The translations under genes and the position numbers were made by a program. Under the pieces are notes generated by a model, which saw nothing but the letters and a program-made list of their open reading frames with translations, was not told where the DNA came from and did not search any database. From Acetobacteraceae bacterium (GTDB lineage Bacteria; Pseudomonadota; Alphaproteobacteria; Acetobacterales; Acetobacteraceae), in NCBI GenBank assembly GCA_003506895.1, contig DNXO01000020.1:203906-267905 (forward strand): a stretch of 64,000 bases of DNA, in the 5' to 3' direction. Positions 7,963-16,811 of this stretch are shown here, in pieces (position 1 is the first letter of the stretch; each line of letters begins with the position of its first letter).

Positions 7963-9348
7963 ATGAATCAGTCTGCCTACCTTGCCGATCTTTGGAGCAG
8001 CGCCGGCCTACCCGCTGACGCACTGGACGATGTCGTGCTCACCGGGTCAGATCCGGTGCTACCCTCCAGCTTTGCTGTCGGTACCGCCGCGCAGGTAACA
8101 GTCGCGGCATCTGCCCTGGCGGCAGCAACGCTATGGCGCCAGCGCGGCGGGCGCCGGCAATCGGTGTCGGTGGATATGCGGCATGCCGCGATTGAATTTC
8201 TGTCGGAACATTTTGCCCGTGTCGAAGGCGAGGCGCCCGAAGACCCCTGGGACAAGATCGCCGGCACCTATCAGTGCGGCGATGGTCGTTGGGTGCGGCT
8301 GCACACCAATTTTCCGCATCACCGAGCGGGGATATTGCGGATATTAGGCTGCGACTATGACAGGCAGGCCGTGGCAACGGCCCTGACGTCCTGGACCGGC
8401 TACGGGCTGGAAGATGCCGCGGCCGAGAATGGGCTTTGCGCCACCGCCATGCGCAGCTTCGCTGAATGGGATGCCCATCCGCATGCCCAGGCGTTGATCA
8501 CCCAACCCGTTGTCAAAATCACCCGCATCGGCGATGCCCCCGCCCAAGATCTGCCCCCGTCTGCTCGGCCACTTTCCGGCGTCCGCGTGCTGGACCTGAC
8601 ACGCGTTATCGCCGGGCCGGTGTGCGGGCGGACTCTGGCCGCGCATGGCGCCGAGGTGATGAACATCTCCAGTCCGAATGTGCCGAACCTGCCGCGACTG
8701 GTTATAGACACCGGCCGCGGCAAGCTGTCGGCGTATCTGGAACTGCGTGAGAAGGCCGACAACGAACGCTTGAAAGAGCTGCTGGCCCAATCGGACATTT
8801 TCGTCCAGGGCTACCGGCCCGGCGGCTTGGCGGCGCTGGGCTTCAGCCCCGAGGACGCCGCCCGTATCCGCCCGGGCATCGTGTATGTGTCGCTGTCGGC
8901 TTACGGCCATGTCGGCCCGTGGTCCGGGCGGCGCGGCTTCGACAGCCTGACGCAGACGGCCACCGGCATCAATCACGCGGAAGCCGAGGCGGCCGGCCAG
9001 TCAGCACCGAAAGCCTTGCCTTGTCAGGCGCTTGACCACGGATCAGGCTACCTGCTCGCCTTTGGCGCACTGACCGCGCTGATGCGGCGGATGCAGGAGG
9101 GCGGGAGCTGGCACGTTCAGGTGTCCCTGGCACGCACCGGAAGCTGGATCCGCGATCTGGGCCGGGTGAGTAACGGTCTGGCTATTCCCGGACCGACGGC
9201 GGAGGGTGTCGCCGACCTGCTGGAGGAATCCGACTATGGCGCGGGTCGCCTGCATGCCGTGCGGCATTCCGCGCAACTGTCCGAAACGCCGGTTCGGTGG
9301 GATCGCCCGTCGGTGACCCTGGGGACCCATCCGCCCGTTTGGGTATGA
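7963..9348 (+). CDS. Class III CoA-transferase (CaiB/BaiF family), unusual domain order
   Basis: A 461-residue CoA-transferase that moves CoA between carboxylic acids through an aspartyl-CoA intermediate. The signature that normally starts these proteins, LSGVRVLDLTRVIAGPVCGR, begins only near residue 204. It is followed by FVQGYRPGGLAALGFSPEDA, YVSLSAYGHVGPWSGRRGFD and LDHGSGYLLAFGALTALM, whose Asp is the candidate nucleophile. The first 200 residues (RRQSVSVDMRHAAIEFLSEH, CGDGRWVRLHTNFPHHR) resemble the portion that usually follows the catalytic part, so the order looks permuted or partly duplicated. It lies 25 bases after the flavoprotein gene and probably activates that pathway's substrate as a CoA ester. 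Confidence 0.85.
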   Translation: MNQSAYLADLWSSAGLPADALDDVVLTGSDPVLPSSFAVGTAAQVTVAASALAAATLWRQRGGRRQSVSVDMRHAAIEFLSEHFARVEGEAPEDPWDKIAGTYQCGDGRWVRLHTNFPHHRAGILRILGCDYDRQAVATALTSWTGYGLEDAAAENGLCATAMRSFAEWDAHPHAQALITQPVVKITRIGDAPAQDLPPSARPLSGVRVLDLTRVIAGPVCGRTLAAHGAEVMNISSPNVPNLPRLVIDTGRGKLSAYLELREKADNERLKELLAQSDIFVQGYRPGGLAALGFSPEDAARIRPGIVYVSLSAYGHVGPWSGRRGFDSLTQTATGINHAEAEAAGQSAPKALPCQALDHGSGYLLAFGALTALMRRMQEGGSWHVQVSLARTGSWIRDLGRVSNGLAIPGPTAEGVADLLEESDYGAGRLHAVRHSAQLSETPVRWDRPSVTLGTHPPVWV

Positions 9349-9415
9349 CGGGAACAGCCCAGTTGGCATGCGTTACCGGCGTGCGCTTAAATCGCGAAAA
9401 TCGAAGGGGCCGCCT

Positions 9416-10105
9416 ATGACGTTGATCGACCTGAGCCGCGAAATCCACCACAAGATGGCGCGCCTGCCGAACCACCCGATGGTGATCATCGCGCCGTTCT
9501 CCACCCATGAGGAAAAGCGGGTCGCCGACGGCTACACGTTTTCCTCGGCGGTCACGTCGCTGAACATGGGCGACCATTCGGGCACCCATGTCGATGCGCC
9601 ACTGCATTTCGACGAGCGGCCAGGCGCCAAGGGCATCGACGAAATGCCGTTGGAGAAGTTCTTCACCGAGGCTGTCTGCCTGGACCTCTCCCACAAGGAA
9701 CTGAAGTCCGACATCAGCATCGGCGACCTGGAAGCCGCTGAACGGGCCGCCGGTATCGAAATCCGGCCGAAAGACACCGTGCTGCTGCACATGGACTTCT
9801 ACCGCCGCACCCACGGCACCGACGCCTACATCACCGACTTTCCGGGATTGACCAAGGAGTCCGCAACCTGGCTGGGCAACAAGGGAATCACGATGTTCGG
9901 GGTGGAGGCGGTCAGCCCCGGCCGGCCGGGGCGCAACAACTTTGAGGTTCATCACGTCTGCCGCGATATGGGATTCACCCATATGGAGGGGCTGATCAAC
10001 ATGGATAAACTGGTCGGCAAAGGTCGCTTCCGGTTCATCGGCTTCCCGTTGAAAATCAAGGGCGGCACCGGCAGCCCGATCCGCGCCGTGGCCTGGGTGG
10101 ACTAG
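9416..10105 (+). CDS. Cyclase family protein (kynurenine-formamidase-like metal hydrolase)
   Basis: A 229-residue member of the cyclase/KynB-like family of metal-dependent hydrolases. The diagnostic metal-binding segment DHSGTHVDAPLHFDE lies near residues 58-72, with a conserved GVEAVSPGRPG and the C-terminal RFRFIGFPLKIKGGTGSPIR. The start at 9416 is preferred because the extra 16 upstream residues are basic and unlike the family. It is probably part of the flavoprotein/CoA-transferase operon, with a 67-base spacer. Family members open amide, lactone or ring bonds; the substrate here is not deducible. Confidence 0.88.
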   Translation: MTLIDLSREIHHKMARLPNHPMVIIAPFSTHEEKRVADGYTFSSAVTSLNMGDHSGTHVDAPLHFDERPGAKGIDEMPLEKFFTEAVCLDLSHKELKSDISIGDLEAAERAAGIEIRPKDTVLLHMDFYRRTHGTDAYITDFPGLTKESATWLGNKGITMFGVEAVSPGRPGRNNFEVHHVCRDMGFTHMEGLINMDKLVGKGRFRFIGFPLKIKGGTGSPIRAVAWVD

Positions 10106-10152
10106 TCCAGGTGGCGTGCTCGATCCCGATTTGCTTCTTGATCCATCGCCGC

Positions 10153-10332
10153 ATGGCGGATGGGTCAGAAGGGCTGTTGATGGCGCCGGACCTCGCCACC
10201 GCGCTTGCGGACATCGCCGGCGCGGGCGGTGTCTGGACGGCGGAACGCATAACCCTGGGACCGGAAACGGTGCTGGAAGGTGCGGCGTTGGCGACCGCCG
10301 TCAGCGAGTCCCTGGCACCCGCAACGGCATAA
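10153..10332 (+). CDS. Possible small protein of unknown function
   Basis: A 59-residue open frame starting MADGSEGLLMAPDLATALAD and rich in Ala, Gly and Leu, with codon use like its neighbours. It could begin 42 bases earlier at a GTG, five bases after the cyclase stop. It overlaps the 3' end of the opposite-strand MFS gene by 32 bases. There is no recognisable domain and no good ribosome-binding site. It may be the operon's last small gene or simply open by chance in GC-rich DNA. Confidence 0.3.
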   Translation: MADGSEGLLMAPDLATALADIAGAGGVWTAERITLGPETVLEGAALATAVSESLAPATA

Positions 10333-11464
10333 GGAACAACACCGCCACCGCAGCCGCGCCGCCGCTGACCAGAAACACATTCAGCGCCGAGAGGTGAGCC
10401 ATCAAAGGCGCGGTAATCGTCGGGGCGGTTGCCTGTGCCAGCAGCACCGGCACCGCCAGCCAGCCAAGCATGCTGGCGTATCCCTCGGGACCAAAGATGG
10501 CCAAGGGCAGCGTGCCGCGGTTGATCGTCATGACGCCGTTGCTCATGCCATACAGCAGCGCGAACCCGGTCGCCGCGATCGGCCCGCCCAGCAGCAGCAA
10601 TCCGGCACCCAGGGGAAACAGCAACGCGGCGACGCGGGCCTTGACCAGGATATCGACGCGCGGGCCGATCGCGTATTCCAGAAGCCGGCCCGCGACCTGG
10701 CCAGGGCCGATAAGGGCCGCGACGCCAACGGCTTGCCCCGCTGTCAGGCCGACACCCTGGAACAGCAACAGTGCATTGACCGCCAGCGCCGAGGTGATGA
10801 ACCAGCGCACCGCGAAGAACGCCCCCAACAGCACCAAGGCCCGCCGTTGGGATGGTGACCTCGGCAGCGAACCGGTCGCCGCCTGTTGCTTCGGCCTGGG
10901 TGGGGCCGGGGGAACGAGCAGCCAGACCATGGGTAGGTTCACCGCCAACATCAGCCCGGCGTAGGCGAGCAAAAGACCGCGCCACTCCAACGCCCCGATC
11001 AAAGCGGCGCCCAGCGTCCAGAAAACCGTGCTGGCGAATCCCGCGACCAGGGTGATGCCAGTGATGCTTGGGCCGGCCTCCTGGCCCAGCAATCCGCCGA
11101 CCGTGGCGAAGGCGGCGTCATACAGTCCCATCGCCATGCCGACGCCGATGATCGTCCACCCAAGATACCAAAGCGCCAGACCATGGCTTATTGCCAGCAC
11201 CGCCTGACCGGCGGCGATCACCAGGATGCTCGCAAGCAGGGCGCCGCGACCCCCGTGGTGGTCGATCCATTTTCCGACACGGGGCGCGCAGGCGCCGGTG
11301 ACCAGCAGTGCCCAGGAGAATGCGCCGAGTACGGCGAAGCCCGACTCGCCGAACGACGCCGCGACCGGGGCGGCGACGATCGCGGGCAGGTAGAACGTCA
11401 TCCCCCAGGAAAGCGTCTGGTTGATTCCCAGGACGGCGCCGAGGCGAAAGCGGGTGTCGAACAT
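10301..11464 (-). CDS. MFS transporter
   Basis: A polytopic membrane protein of about 387 residues with roughly twelve hydrophobic segments, typical of the monocarboxylate/oxalate-type major facilitator branch. The first helix has GINQTLSWGMTFYLPAIVAA, the loop between helices 2 and 3 has RVGKWIDHHGGRGAL, and the C-half has GPGQVAGRLLEYAIGPR. The ATG at 11464 (MFDTRFRLGAVLG) places the first helix normally; a TTG 36 bases earlier is an alternative. It ends against the small-protein frame of the catabolic operon and precedes a convergent arrangement, so uptake of that operon's substrate is a plausible but unproven role. Confidence 0.85.
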   Translation of the reverse strand: MFDTRFRLGAVLGINQTLSWGMTFYLPAIVAAPVAASFGESGFAVLGAFSWALLVTGACAPRVGKWIDHHGGRGALLASILVIAAGQAVLAISHGLALWYLGWTIIGVGMAMGLYDAAFATVGGLLGQEAGPSITGITLVAGFASTVFWTLGAALIGALEWRGLLLAYAGLMLAVNLPMVWLLVPPAPPRPKQQAATGSLPRSPSQRRALVLLGAFFAVRWFITSALAVNALLLFQGVGLTAGQAVGVAALIGPGQVAGRLLEYAIGPRVDILVKARVAALLFPLGAGLLLLGGPIAATGFALLYGMSNGVMTINRGTLPLAIFGPEGYASMLGWLAVPVLLAQATAPTITAPLMAHLSALNVFLVSGGAAAVAVLFLMPLRVPGTR

Positions 11465-11516
11465 CCGATGCAGCTTCGGATGGATCAGGCTGGGATACAA
11501 CCCGTGCGCGCGGCTT

Positions 11517-12728
11517 CTAACCCGCCACCAACGGACACCCCGCCGTCTTCGGATCGGGGAATGCCTCCGCCCCGGGGATCCGGTTCAAGACCTCATACAA
11601 ATCCCAGTCCGATTTGGACTGAGCCGGCGCCTTTGCTCGCACGAGCAGAAGGTCATGCACCATCAGTCCATCGGGCCGCAGGACGCCGCCCCGGGAGAAC
11701 ATGTCGTCCACCTTGGTCGCGCGCATCTTCGCCGCGACCGCCTCGGGGTCCTTGCCGCCGACCGCCTGCACTGCCTTCAGGTAGTGCAGCACACCGGAAT
11801 ACACCCCGGCCTGGGTCATGCTGGGCATCTTGCCGTTTTCCTTGATGAACCGCGCCGACCACGCGCGTGTGGCATCATCCAGGTCCCAGTAAAACGATGT
11901 CGTCAGTACCAGTCCCTGCGCCACCGGTAGCCCGATGGCGTGAATATCGTTGATGAACGCAAGCATCGACGCCAGTTGCTGCTTACCGCGACCGATCCCG
12001 AACGAGGCGGCCTGCTTGACGCAGTTGATATTGTCGGGCGGCCCACCGGAAATCGCGATCACGTCGGCCCCGGACGACTGGGCGGCGAGCAGATAGCTGC
12101 TCATGTCCGGGGTTCCGAACGGGTATACCGAATGCCCCAGGACGGTGCCGCCCTTGGCGGTGATGACCGCGGTCGCCACCCGCTCCATCGAATGACCGAA
12201 CGCGTAGTCCGGGGTGATGAAATAGAACGACTTCGCGCCTCTGTTCACCAATGTCGCGGCGGTTCCGTTGGCCAGTGCCGTGCTTTCGAACGTCCACTGC
12301 ATCGAGAACGGCGAGCACAGCTTGCCGGTGAAGTCATCCGCGCCGGTGCCGGAGGTGATCATCAGCTTTTTCTTCTGCCGCGACACGCCCTGCACGGCCA
12401 GACCGACGGCGGAGAACGGAACATCCGCGATCAGATCGACATCCTGGGTGTCATACCAGTTCGCCGCGAGCATGCCGCCGACATCCGGCTTCATCTGATG
12501 ATCGGCGAAGATCAGTTGGATTGGCTGACCCAGCGCATTGCCGCCGGCATCCGCGATGGCGAGGCGAGCGGCGGCGACGGACCCCGAACCGCTCATGTCG
12601 GCGGAGCCGGCGGTCATGTCGGTCAGAACACCGATTTTAACCGGCGTGACGGCGGCGCGTGCGGTTCGGCCCAGAGCCGTTAGACCAGCGGCGGCCGCCG
12701 AACCTGTCAGCAGGTTTCTTCTTTTCAA
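11517..12728 (-). CDS. ABC transporter substrate-binding protein, branched-chain amino-acid type
   Basis: A periplasmic Leu/Ile/Val-type binding protein of 403 residues. The N-terminus MKRRNLLTGSAAAAGLTALG is a signal peptide with a twin-arginine-like start, and the mature part begins near VTPVKIGVLTDMTAGSADMS. Later segments such as KSFYFITPDYAFGHSMERVA match the periplasmic-binding fold. The start is a TTG whose first four bases (TTGA) overlap the stop of the upstream hydroxylase gene, with GGAGGACTTGAA before it, so translation is coupled. No permease or ATPase genes adjoin it. In alphaproteobacteria such orphan receptors often bind aromatic acids, which fits the coupling to an MhpA-like hydroxylase. 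Confidence 0.9.
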   Translation of the reverse strand: MKRRNLLTGSAAAAGLTALGRTARAAVTPVKIGVLTDMTAGSADMSGSGSVAAARLAIADAGGNALGQPIQLIFADHQMKPDVGGMLAANWYDTQDVDLIADVPFSAVGLAVQGVSRQKKKLMITSGTGADDFTGKLCSPFSMQWTFESTALANGTAATLVNRGAKSFYFITPDYAFGHSMERVATAVITAKGGTVLGHSVYPFGTPDMSSYLLAAQSSGADVIAISGGPPDNINCVKQAASFGIGRGKQQLASMLAFINDIHAIGLPVAQGLVLTTSFYWDLDDATRAWSARFIKENGKMPSMTQAGVYSGVLHYLKAVQAVGGKDPEAVAAKMRATKVDDMFSRGGVLRPDGLMVHDLLLVRAKAPAQSKSDWDLYEVLNRIPGAEAFPDPKTAGCPLVAG

Positions 12729-14143
12729 TTCAAGTCCTCCCAGTTCGCACAGTAGGCGATGCCGCCCGCCCGCGCCACATAACGATCCGGCCGTATAACA
12801 ACGGCTTCTGCTTGGATTTCATCGAGCCAGGGCGCCAATGCCGCGTCCGCGACATCGACGATGCCGCTCCGCGACAGGCCGGCCGCCAACGGGCCGGGGC
12901 GGCGCAGCAGGGCAGGGCGGTAGCCGATACGATCGTCGAGCCGCGTGCCATCCGAGAGCAGCGGCTGCGGCGCTGCCCGCCCCTCGGGATCCGGCCGGGT
13001 GGAGTGGCCACCCAGGCGTGGTCGTATCGACTCCATCTTGACCGGTTGCCCGTCGCGGCCGCCGGGTTGGGAGGCGTTCATGATGACCGCACCAAGCCGC
13101 ACGGCCAATTCGATGTAGTCCCGCACATGGGGGGATCGTTCGGTTTCGTAGCTGTCGAGCAGTGCGTCGCCGGCCTCGCCCCGGCATACGGCCGCCAGTT
13201 TCCAGGCCAGGTTCGCCGCATCGCGGATGCCCGCGCACATCCCCTGACCGAGAAACGGCGGGGTCTGATGCGCCGAGTCACCCGCCAGCAGCAGCCGGCC
13301 GCGACGCCAGGCCTTGGCGATGACCGCGTGAAACATGTAGGGCACCGCGCGCTCAAGCTCCGCATCATCCGGCCCGATCCATCGCGACAACAGGCGCCAG
13401 ACATTCTCCGGGCGGCTCATGACCGCGCCGTCCTCGTCCGGGCGAAGCATGATCTCCCAGCGCCGGCGATCATCGACGCCCCGTACGTAGGTCGCGGGAC
13501 GGCTGGGATCGCAGTATTGCACGCTGTGGTCGCCCAGGTCGGGGCGCGGGCGTTTCAGCAGGGCATCGATCACTAGCCAGGGTTCGTGGCAGTTCAGATC
13601 GTCGTTCTCCGACCCGATCAAACGCCGCACAAGCGAGCGGGCGCCGTCGCAGCCCACGACGTACCGAGCGGTCAGGCTGCCGAGGCGGCCAGCGGCAAGG
13701 TTTTCGAAGCGCAACCGGACGTGGCCGGTTTGTTCGTCTATCGCATACACATCAGTCCGGGTACGAACCGTGATCGCACTGTGCCTGGAGGCGGCGTCGC
13801 GCAGCAGGTTCTCCAAGGTCGGTTGGTGGAAGCGATAACTGGCGTGCCAGCCTTGTGGTCCGATTCCGGACGGGCGCGGCCAATCGATCAGCAACTTTCC
13901 GGCGGGGTCGATAAAACGCATGCCGGGATTGACGTGGACATTGTCCGCCATTGCCTCGGCCACACCCACCGTTTGCAGCACGCGCATGACCTCGTCGTCA
14001 AAATGCACCGCGCGGGGCAGGTGATAGGCGGCGGTTTCGCGTTCCAGCACCGCGACGGAGACGCCGGACAGCGCCAGCAGGTTTGCCAATGTTGCGCCCG
14101 TGGGGCCATACCCGACGATCGCGATATCGAAATCCGGTCTCAC
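12725..14143 (-). CDS. FAD-dependent hydroxylase, MhpA-like (3-(3-hydroxyphenyl)propionate hydroxylase type)
   Basis: An aromatic-ring flavin monooxygenase of 472 residues using NAD(P)H and O2. Visible motifs are the FAD fingerprint IVGYGPTGATLANLLALSG (about residues 8-26), the second-motif region GCDGARSLVRRLIG, and the ribityl-binding GDSAHQTPPFLGQGMCAG. The NVHVNPGMRFIDPAGKLLIDW stretch is typical of the MhpA branch. It is shorter than E. coli MhpA (554 residues), with a reduced C-terminal domain. The GTG start follows GGGGAAAC. Its stop overlaps the TTG start of the binding-protein gene by four bases. A role in catabolism of a phenolic substrate is likely; ring-cleavage genes are not present. 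Confidence 0.85.
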   Translation of the reverse strand: MRPDFDIAIVGYGPTGATLANLLALSGVSVAVLERETAAYHLPRAVHFDDEVMRVLQTVGVAEAMADNVHVNPGMRFIDPAGKLLIDWPRPSGIGPQGWHASYRFHQPTLENLLRDAASRHSAITVRTRTDVYAIDEQTGHVRLRFENLAAGRLGSLTARYVVGCDGARSLVRRLIGSENDDLNCHEPWLVIDALLKRPRPDLGDHSVQYCDPSRPATYVRGVDDRRRWEIMLRPDEDGAVMSRPENVWRLLSRWIGPDDAELERAVPYMFHAVIAKAWRRGRLLLAGDSAHQTPPFLGQGMCAGIRDAANLAWKLAAVCRGEAGDALLDSYETERSPHVRDYIELAVRLGAVIMNASQPGGRDGQPVKMESIRPRLGGHSTRPDPEGRAAPQPLLSDGTRLDDRIGYRPALLRRPGPLAAGLSRSGIVDVADAALAPWLDEIQAEAVVIRPDRYVARAGGIAYCANWEDLN

Positions 14144-14261
14144 CGTTTCCCCAGTTCTTTTTTCGTGAGGAAGGGGGCCAGGATTGGCGGTCGCCTGTCA
14201 ACTGCCTTGGCATTATCCCGGATAGCGCCCTAGACTTTGGGAAAATCATGGGGAATGTCCG

Positions 14262-15116
14262 ATGAGCAATCCGTCGTTCGATTACACGGTCGCCGATTTC
14301 AACTACATCGAACATGCCGACGGTCCGCAGCGGCTGCGCCTGTTCATGCCGGTGGGACCAGGCCCGTTTCCACTGGTGGTCGATCTGCATGGCGGCGCCT
14401 GGTGCAACCAGGATCTCAGGGATTGTGAGCCGCGCGACCTGACGCTGGTGCGTAACGGGTTCGCCGTCGCAGCGCTGAATTTCCGCCACGCCGGATCCGG
14501 CTATCCGACCTCGGTGGTCGATATCAACTACGCGATCCGCTGGCTGAAGGCGCATGCCGGCAAACTGAATATCCGGACGGATGCGGTTGGTCTGTCCGGT
14601 CAAAGCAGCGGCGGCCATCTGGCGATGCTCGCGGCGATGCGGCCCGCCGACGCGCGCTATGCCGCGGTGGCGTCCCCTGATGGGGCGAAGGTGGACGCTT
14701 CGGTGCGGGCGGTGGTGATGCAATGGCCGGTGATCAACCCGCTGTCGCGGTATCGCAACGCTGTGCGGCTCCGGGCTTCCGGCAACCCGCCGGCCTGGGT
14801 TGGTGACATTCCCAGCCGCCACGATCTGTATTGGAAAACCGAGGCGGCGATGGAGGAAGGCAACCCGATGCTGTTGCTGGAACGTGGAGAAAAGGCAGAA
14901 CTGCCGCCTGCGCTGTGGATCCAGGGACGGCCCGATCCAACCCACGATTACAAGGACCCTGTCGGCACGTTCGACGGCAACGAACCGGAGCGTTTCGCGC
15001 GCAATTACCGTAAGGCCGGAGGGTCTTTGGAGTTGCTGTACATCGACAACGAGACGCGAGGGACGGCGACCTCCCACGATCCCACGGTGGCGTTCTTCCG
15101 GCGGCATCTGGTCTAG
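14262..15116 (+). CDS. Alpha/beta hydrolase (carboxylesterase, HSL-like)
   Basis: A 284-residue alpha/beta hydrolase. The oxyanion-hole motif is VVDLHGGAWCNQD (near residues 39-51) and the nucleophile elbow is LSGQSSGGHLAML (Ser near residue 114). The terminal TSHDPTVAFFRRHL supplies the probable catalytic His, and PALWIQGRPDPTHD the acidic residue. It is cytosolic, with no signal peptide. It is divergent from the MhpA-like gene, with about 120 bases between, so the two could share a regulatory region. Ester or lactone hydrolysis within the same catabolic block is a reasonable guess. Confidence 0.85.
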   Translation: MSNPSFDYTVADFNYIEHADGPQRLRLFMPVGPGPFPLVVDLHGGAWCNQDLRDCEPRDLTLVRNGFAVAALNFRHAGSGYPTSVVDINYAIRWLKAHAGKLNIRTDAVGLSGQSSGGHLAMLAAMRPADARYAAVASPDGAKVDASVRAVVMQWPVINPLSRYRNAVRLRASGNPPAWVGDIPSRHDLYWKTEAAMEEGNPMLLLERGEKAELPPALWIQGRPDPTHDYKDPVGTFDGNEPERFARNYRKAGGSLELLYIDNETRGTATSHDPTVAFFRRHLV

Positions 15117-15162
15117 CGCCGGGACTTCCTTCGCGGCCCTCCCGGGCTGTTCTTGTGCGGTC

Positions 15163-16608
15163 CTACTTTTCGTCGGCGGACGACGGCGACGCCCCGATCT
15201 GGTCAACGGTGGAATCGATCCTCGGCAATGCAGGCCTTTTTCGACGCCCACCGCGCCGCAGGTCGAAGAACACCAACGCCGCCGGGATCGCCGCGGCAAA
15301 CTGGAACGTCGCCTTGAATGCGAGCATGAAGCCCTCCGGCTCGGGCGTCCGCAGCGACTGGAACACCAGCATCAGCACGGTGGCCCCCGTGACCGTGCCG
15401 ATGGTTCGCGTCGCCATCCCCAGCGCGCCGGCAACGCCCCGGTTCTGAACCGGGATGGCGGCGGTGACGATGTCAAAATATGCCACCTGAAACAGCCCGA
15501 TCCCGATGCCCTGTACGCCCATCGACAGCACCAGGATAGGGATATCGGGGGTGTCCCCGGACAGCGAAATTCCAAATAAACCGGCGCTGCTCAGGGCGGT
15601 GCCAATAACCGCGATCAGCCGGGGCTTGTGCCCCCGCGCGAGCCGGCCGGCCATCGGGGCGGCGATAACGATCCCCAGTGGCGAGGACGCTAGCACCAAG
15701 CCGGCGGCCGGCAACGACAAGCCGGGAATGCGGCTCAGGTAGAAGGGCGCCAGCAGCATGATAGAGAAAGCCGATAGGTTGATCAGCACGTTGCTGAGGT
15801 TGATCACCGCGAAGTCCGGCTCCTTGAACGGGCTGAAATCGATGATCGGCTTGGCGGTTCGGCGTTCCTGTTTGTAGAACAGCACGAACCCGGCCACGGC
15901 GAGAACGGCGAACGCGGCGGTTTCCGGGCCAGGAGGCCGCAGGCGGTTCAGCGCCAACAGCATGAAGCTCATCGCGGCCGCCAGCAGCACGCCGCCGGCT
16001 GCGTCGAACGGTTCGCGCGCTCCACGCACCGGCCGTGGCAGTGTCCATGCCAGCGCGAAGGCCACCGCCGCGACTGGTGCCCGGAAACTGAACACCGCGC
16101 TCCAGCCGAAATGTTGCACCAGCAGGCCGAACACCGACGGACCAAGCGCGCCGCCGATCGCGAACATCATCATGTAGCGTGCGAGAACCTGCGTCCGCAT
16201 CGCCTCGGGAAACAAGCTGGTTGCCAGCGCCGGGCCGCAGGACAGGATCAGTCCGGCGCCGATGCCCTGAACCACGCGGCCAACCAGCAAGGCGGGGTAG
16301 GTCGGTGCCAACGCACAGGCGGTAAAGGCGATCGTGCTGATCGCGGTGCCAAACAGAAAGACCCGCCGATACCCCAGCAGGTCGCCGATGCGTCCGAAGG
16401 TCAGCATCAGGCTGGTCTGGGTCAGCACATAGGAGATGACGATCCACTGGATCATCGGGATCGGCAGCGCGAATCGCGTGACGATCGCGGCGAAATCGAT
16501 GTTCACCGCTGAATCCAGCGGCACCACCAAGGTGCCCAGACCGACAATCAACAACGGCCAAATGGCCGACCTTGTCCCCTCTACAGGCGAGGTAGCAGCG
16601 CTCGGCAT
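15163..16608 (-). CDS. MFS transporter, DHA2 (14-helix drug exporter-like) family
   Basis: A membrane protein of about 481 residues with about fourteen hydrophobic segments, the EmrB/QacA topology. The helix-1 region reads LGTLVVPLDSAVNIDFAAIV, the motif-A loop GRIGDLLGYRRVFLFG, and helix 5 has the family's motif-C-like GGALGPSVFGLLVQHFGW. The ATG at 16608 (MPSAATSPVEG) has GGGGAAACCG upstream; earlier in-frame starts at 16623 and 16659 exist. It is probably a proton-driven exporter of toxic organics. Its 3' end lies 46 bases from the convergent esterase gene. Confidence 0.87.
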   Translation of the reverse strand: MPSAATSPVEGTRSAIWPLLIVGLGTLVVPLDSAVNIDFAAIVTRFALPIPMIQWIVISYVLTQTSLMLTFGRIGDLLGYRRVFLFGTAISTIAFTACALAPTYPALLVGRVVQGIGAGLILSCGPALATSLFPEAMRTQVLARYMMMFAIGGALGPSVFGLLVQHFGWSAVFSFRAPVAAVAFALAWTLPRPVRGAREPFDAAGGVLLAAAMSFMLLALNRLRPPGPETAAFAVLAVAGFVLFYKQERRTAKPIIDFSPFKEPDFAVINLSNVLINLSAFSIMLLAPFYLSRIPGLSLPAAGLVLASSPLGIVIAAPMAGRLARGHKPRLIAVIGTALSSAGLFGISLSGDTPDIPILVLSMGVQGIGIGLFQVAYFDIVTAAIPVQNRGVAGALGMATRTIGTVTGATVLMLVFQSLRTPEPEGFMLAFKATFQFAAAIPAALVFFDLRRGGRRKRPALPRIDSTVDQIGASPSSADEK

Positions 16609-16811
16609 CGGTTTCCCCACCATTTTCCCGATTATAGCCCGGCTAACGCCGTCCGCCAAAAGCGTGATTCGGGGCCGGAACGGGCGGTGGCATCGTCAAA
16701 CCAATAACATCCGAAACCGTGGCCCGGGTCACATTCGAATCACGGTCCAGGGGCTAAGGTTTTTTCACGTCGCCAAAAGCAGCGGCCAACTTGAACCGTA
16801 AAGAGGATATC

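Noticed and set aside
13998..15299. A 433-codon minus-strand frame opposite the esterase
   Set aside because: It is rich in Arg, His and Gln with no family motif, while the plus strand carries the HGGAW and GQSSGG motifs.
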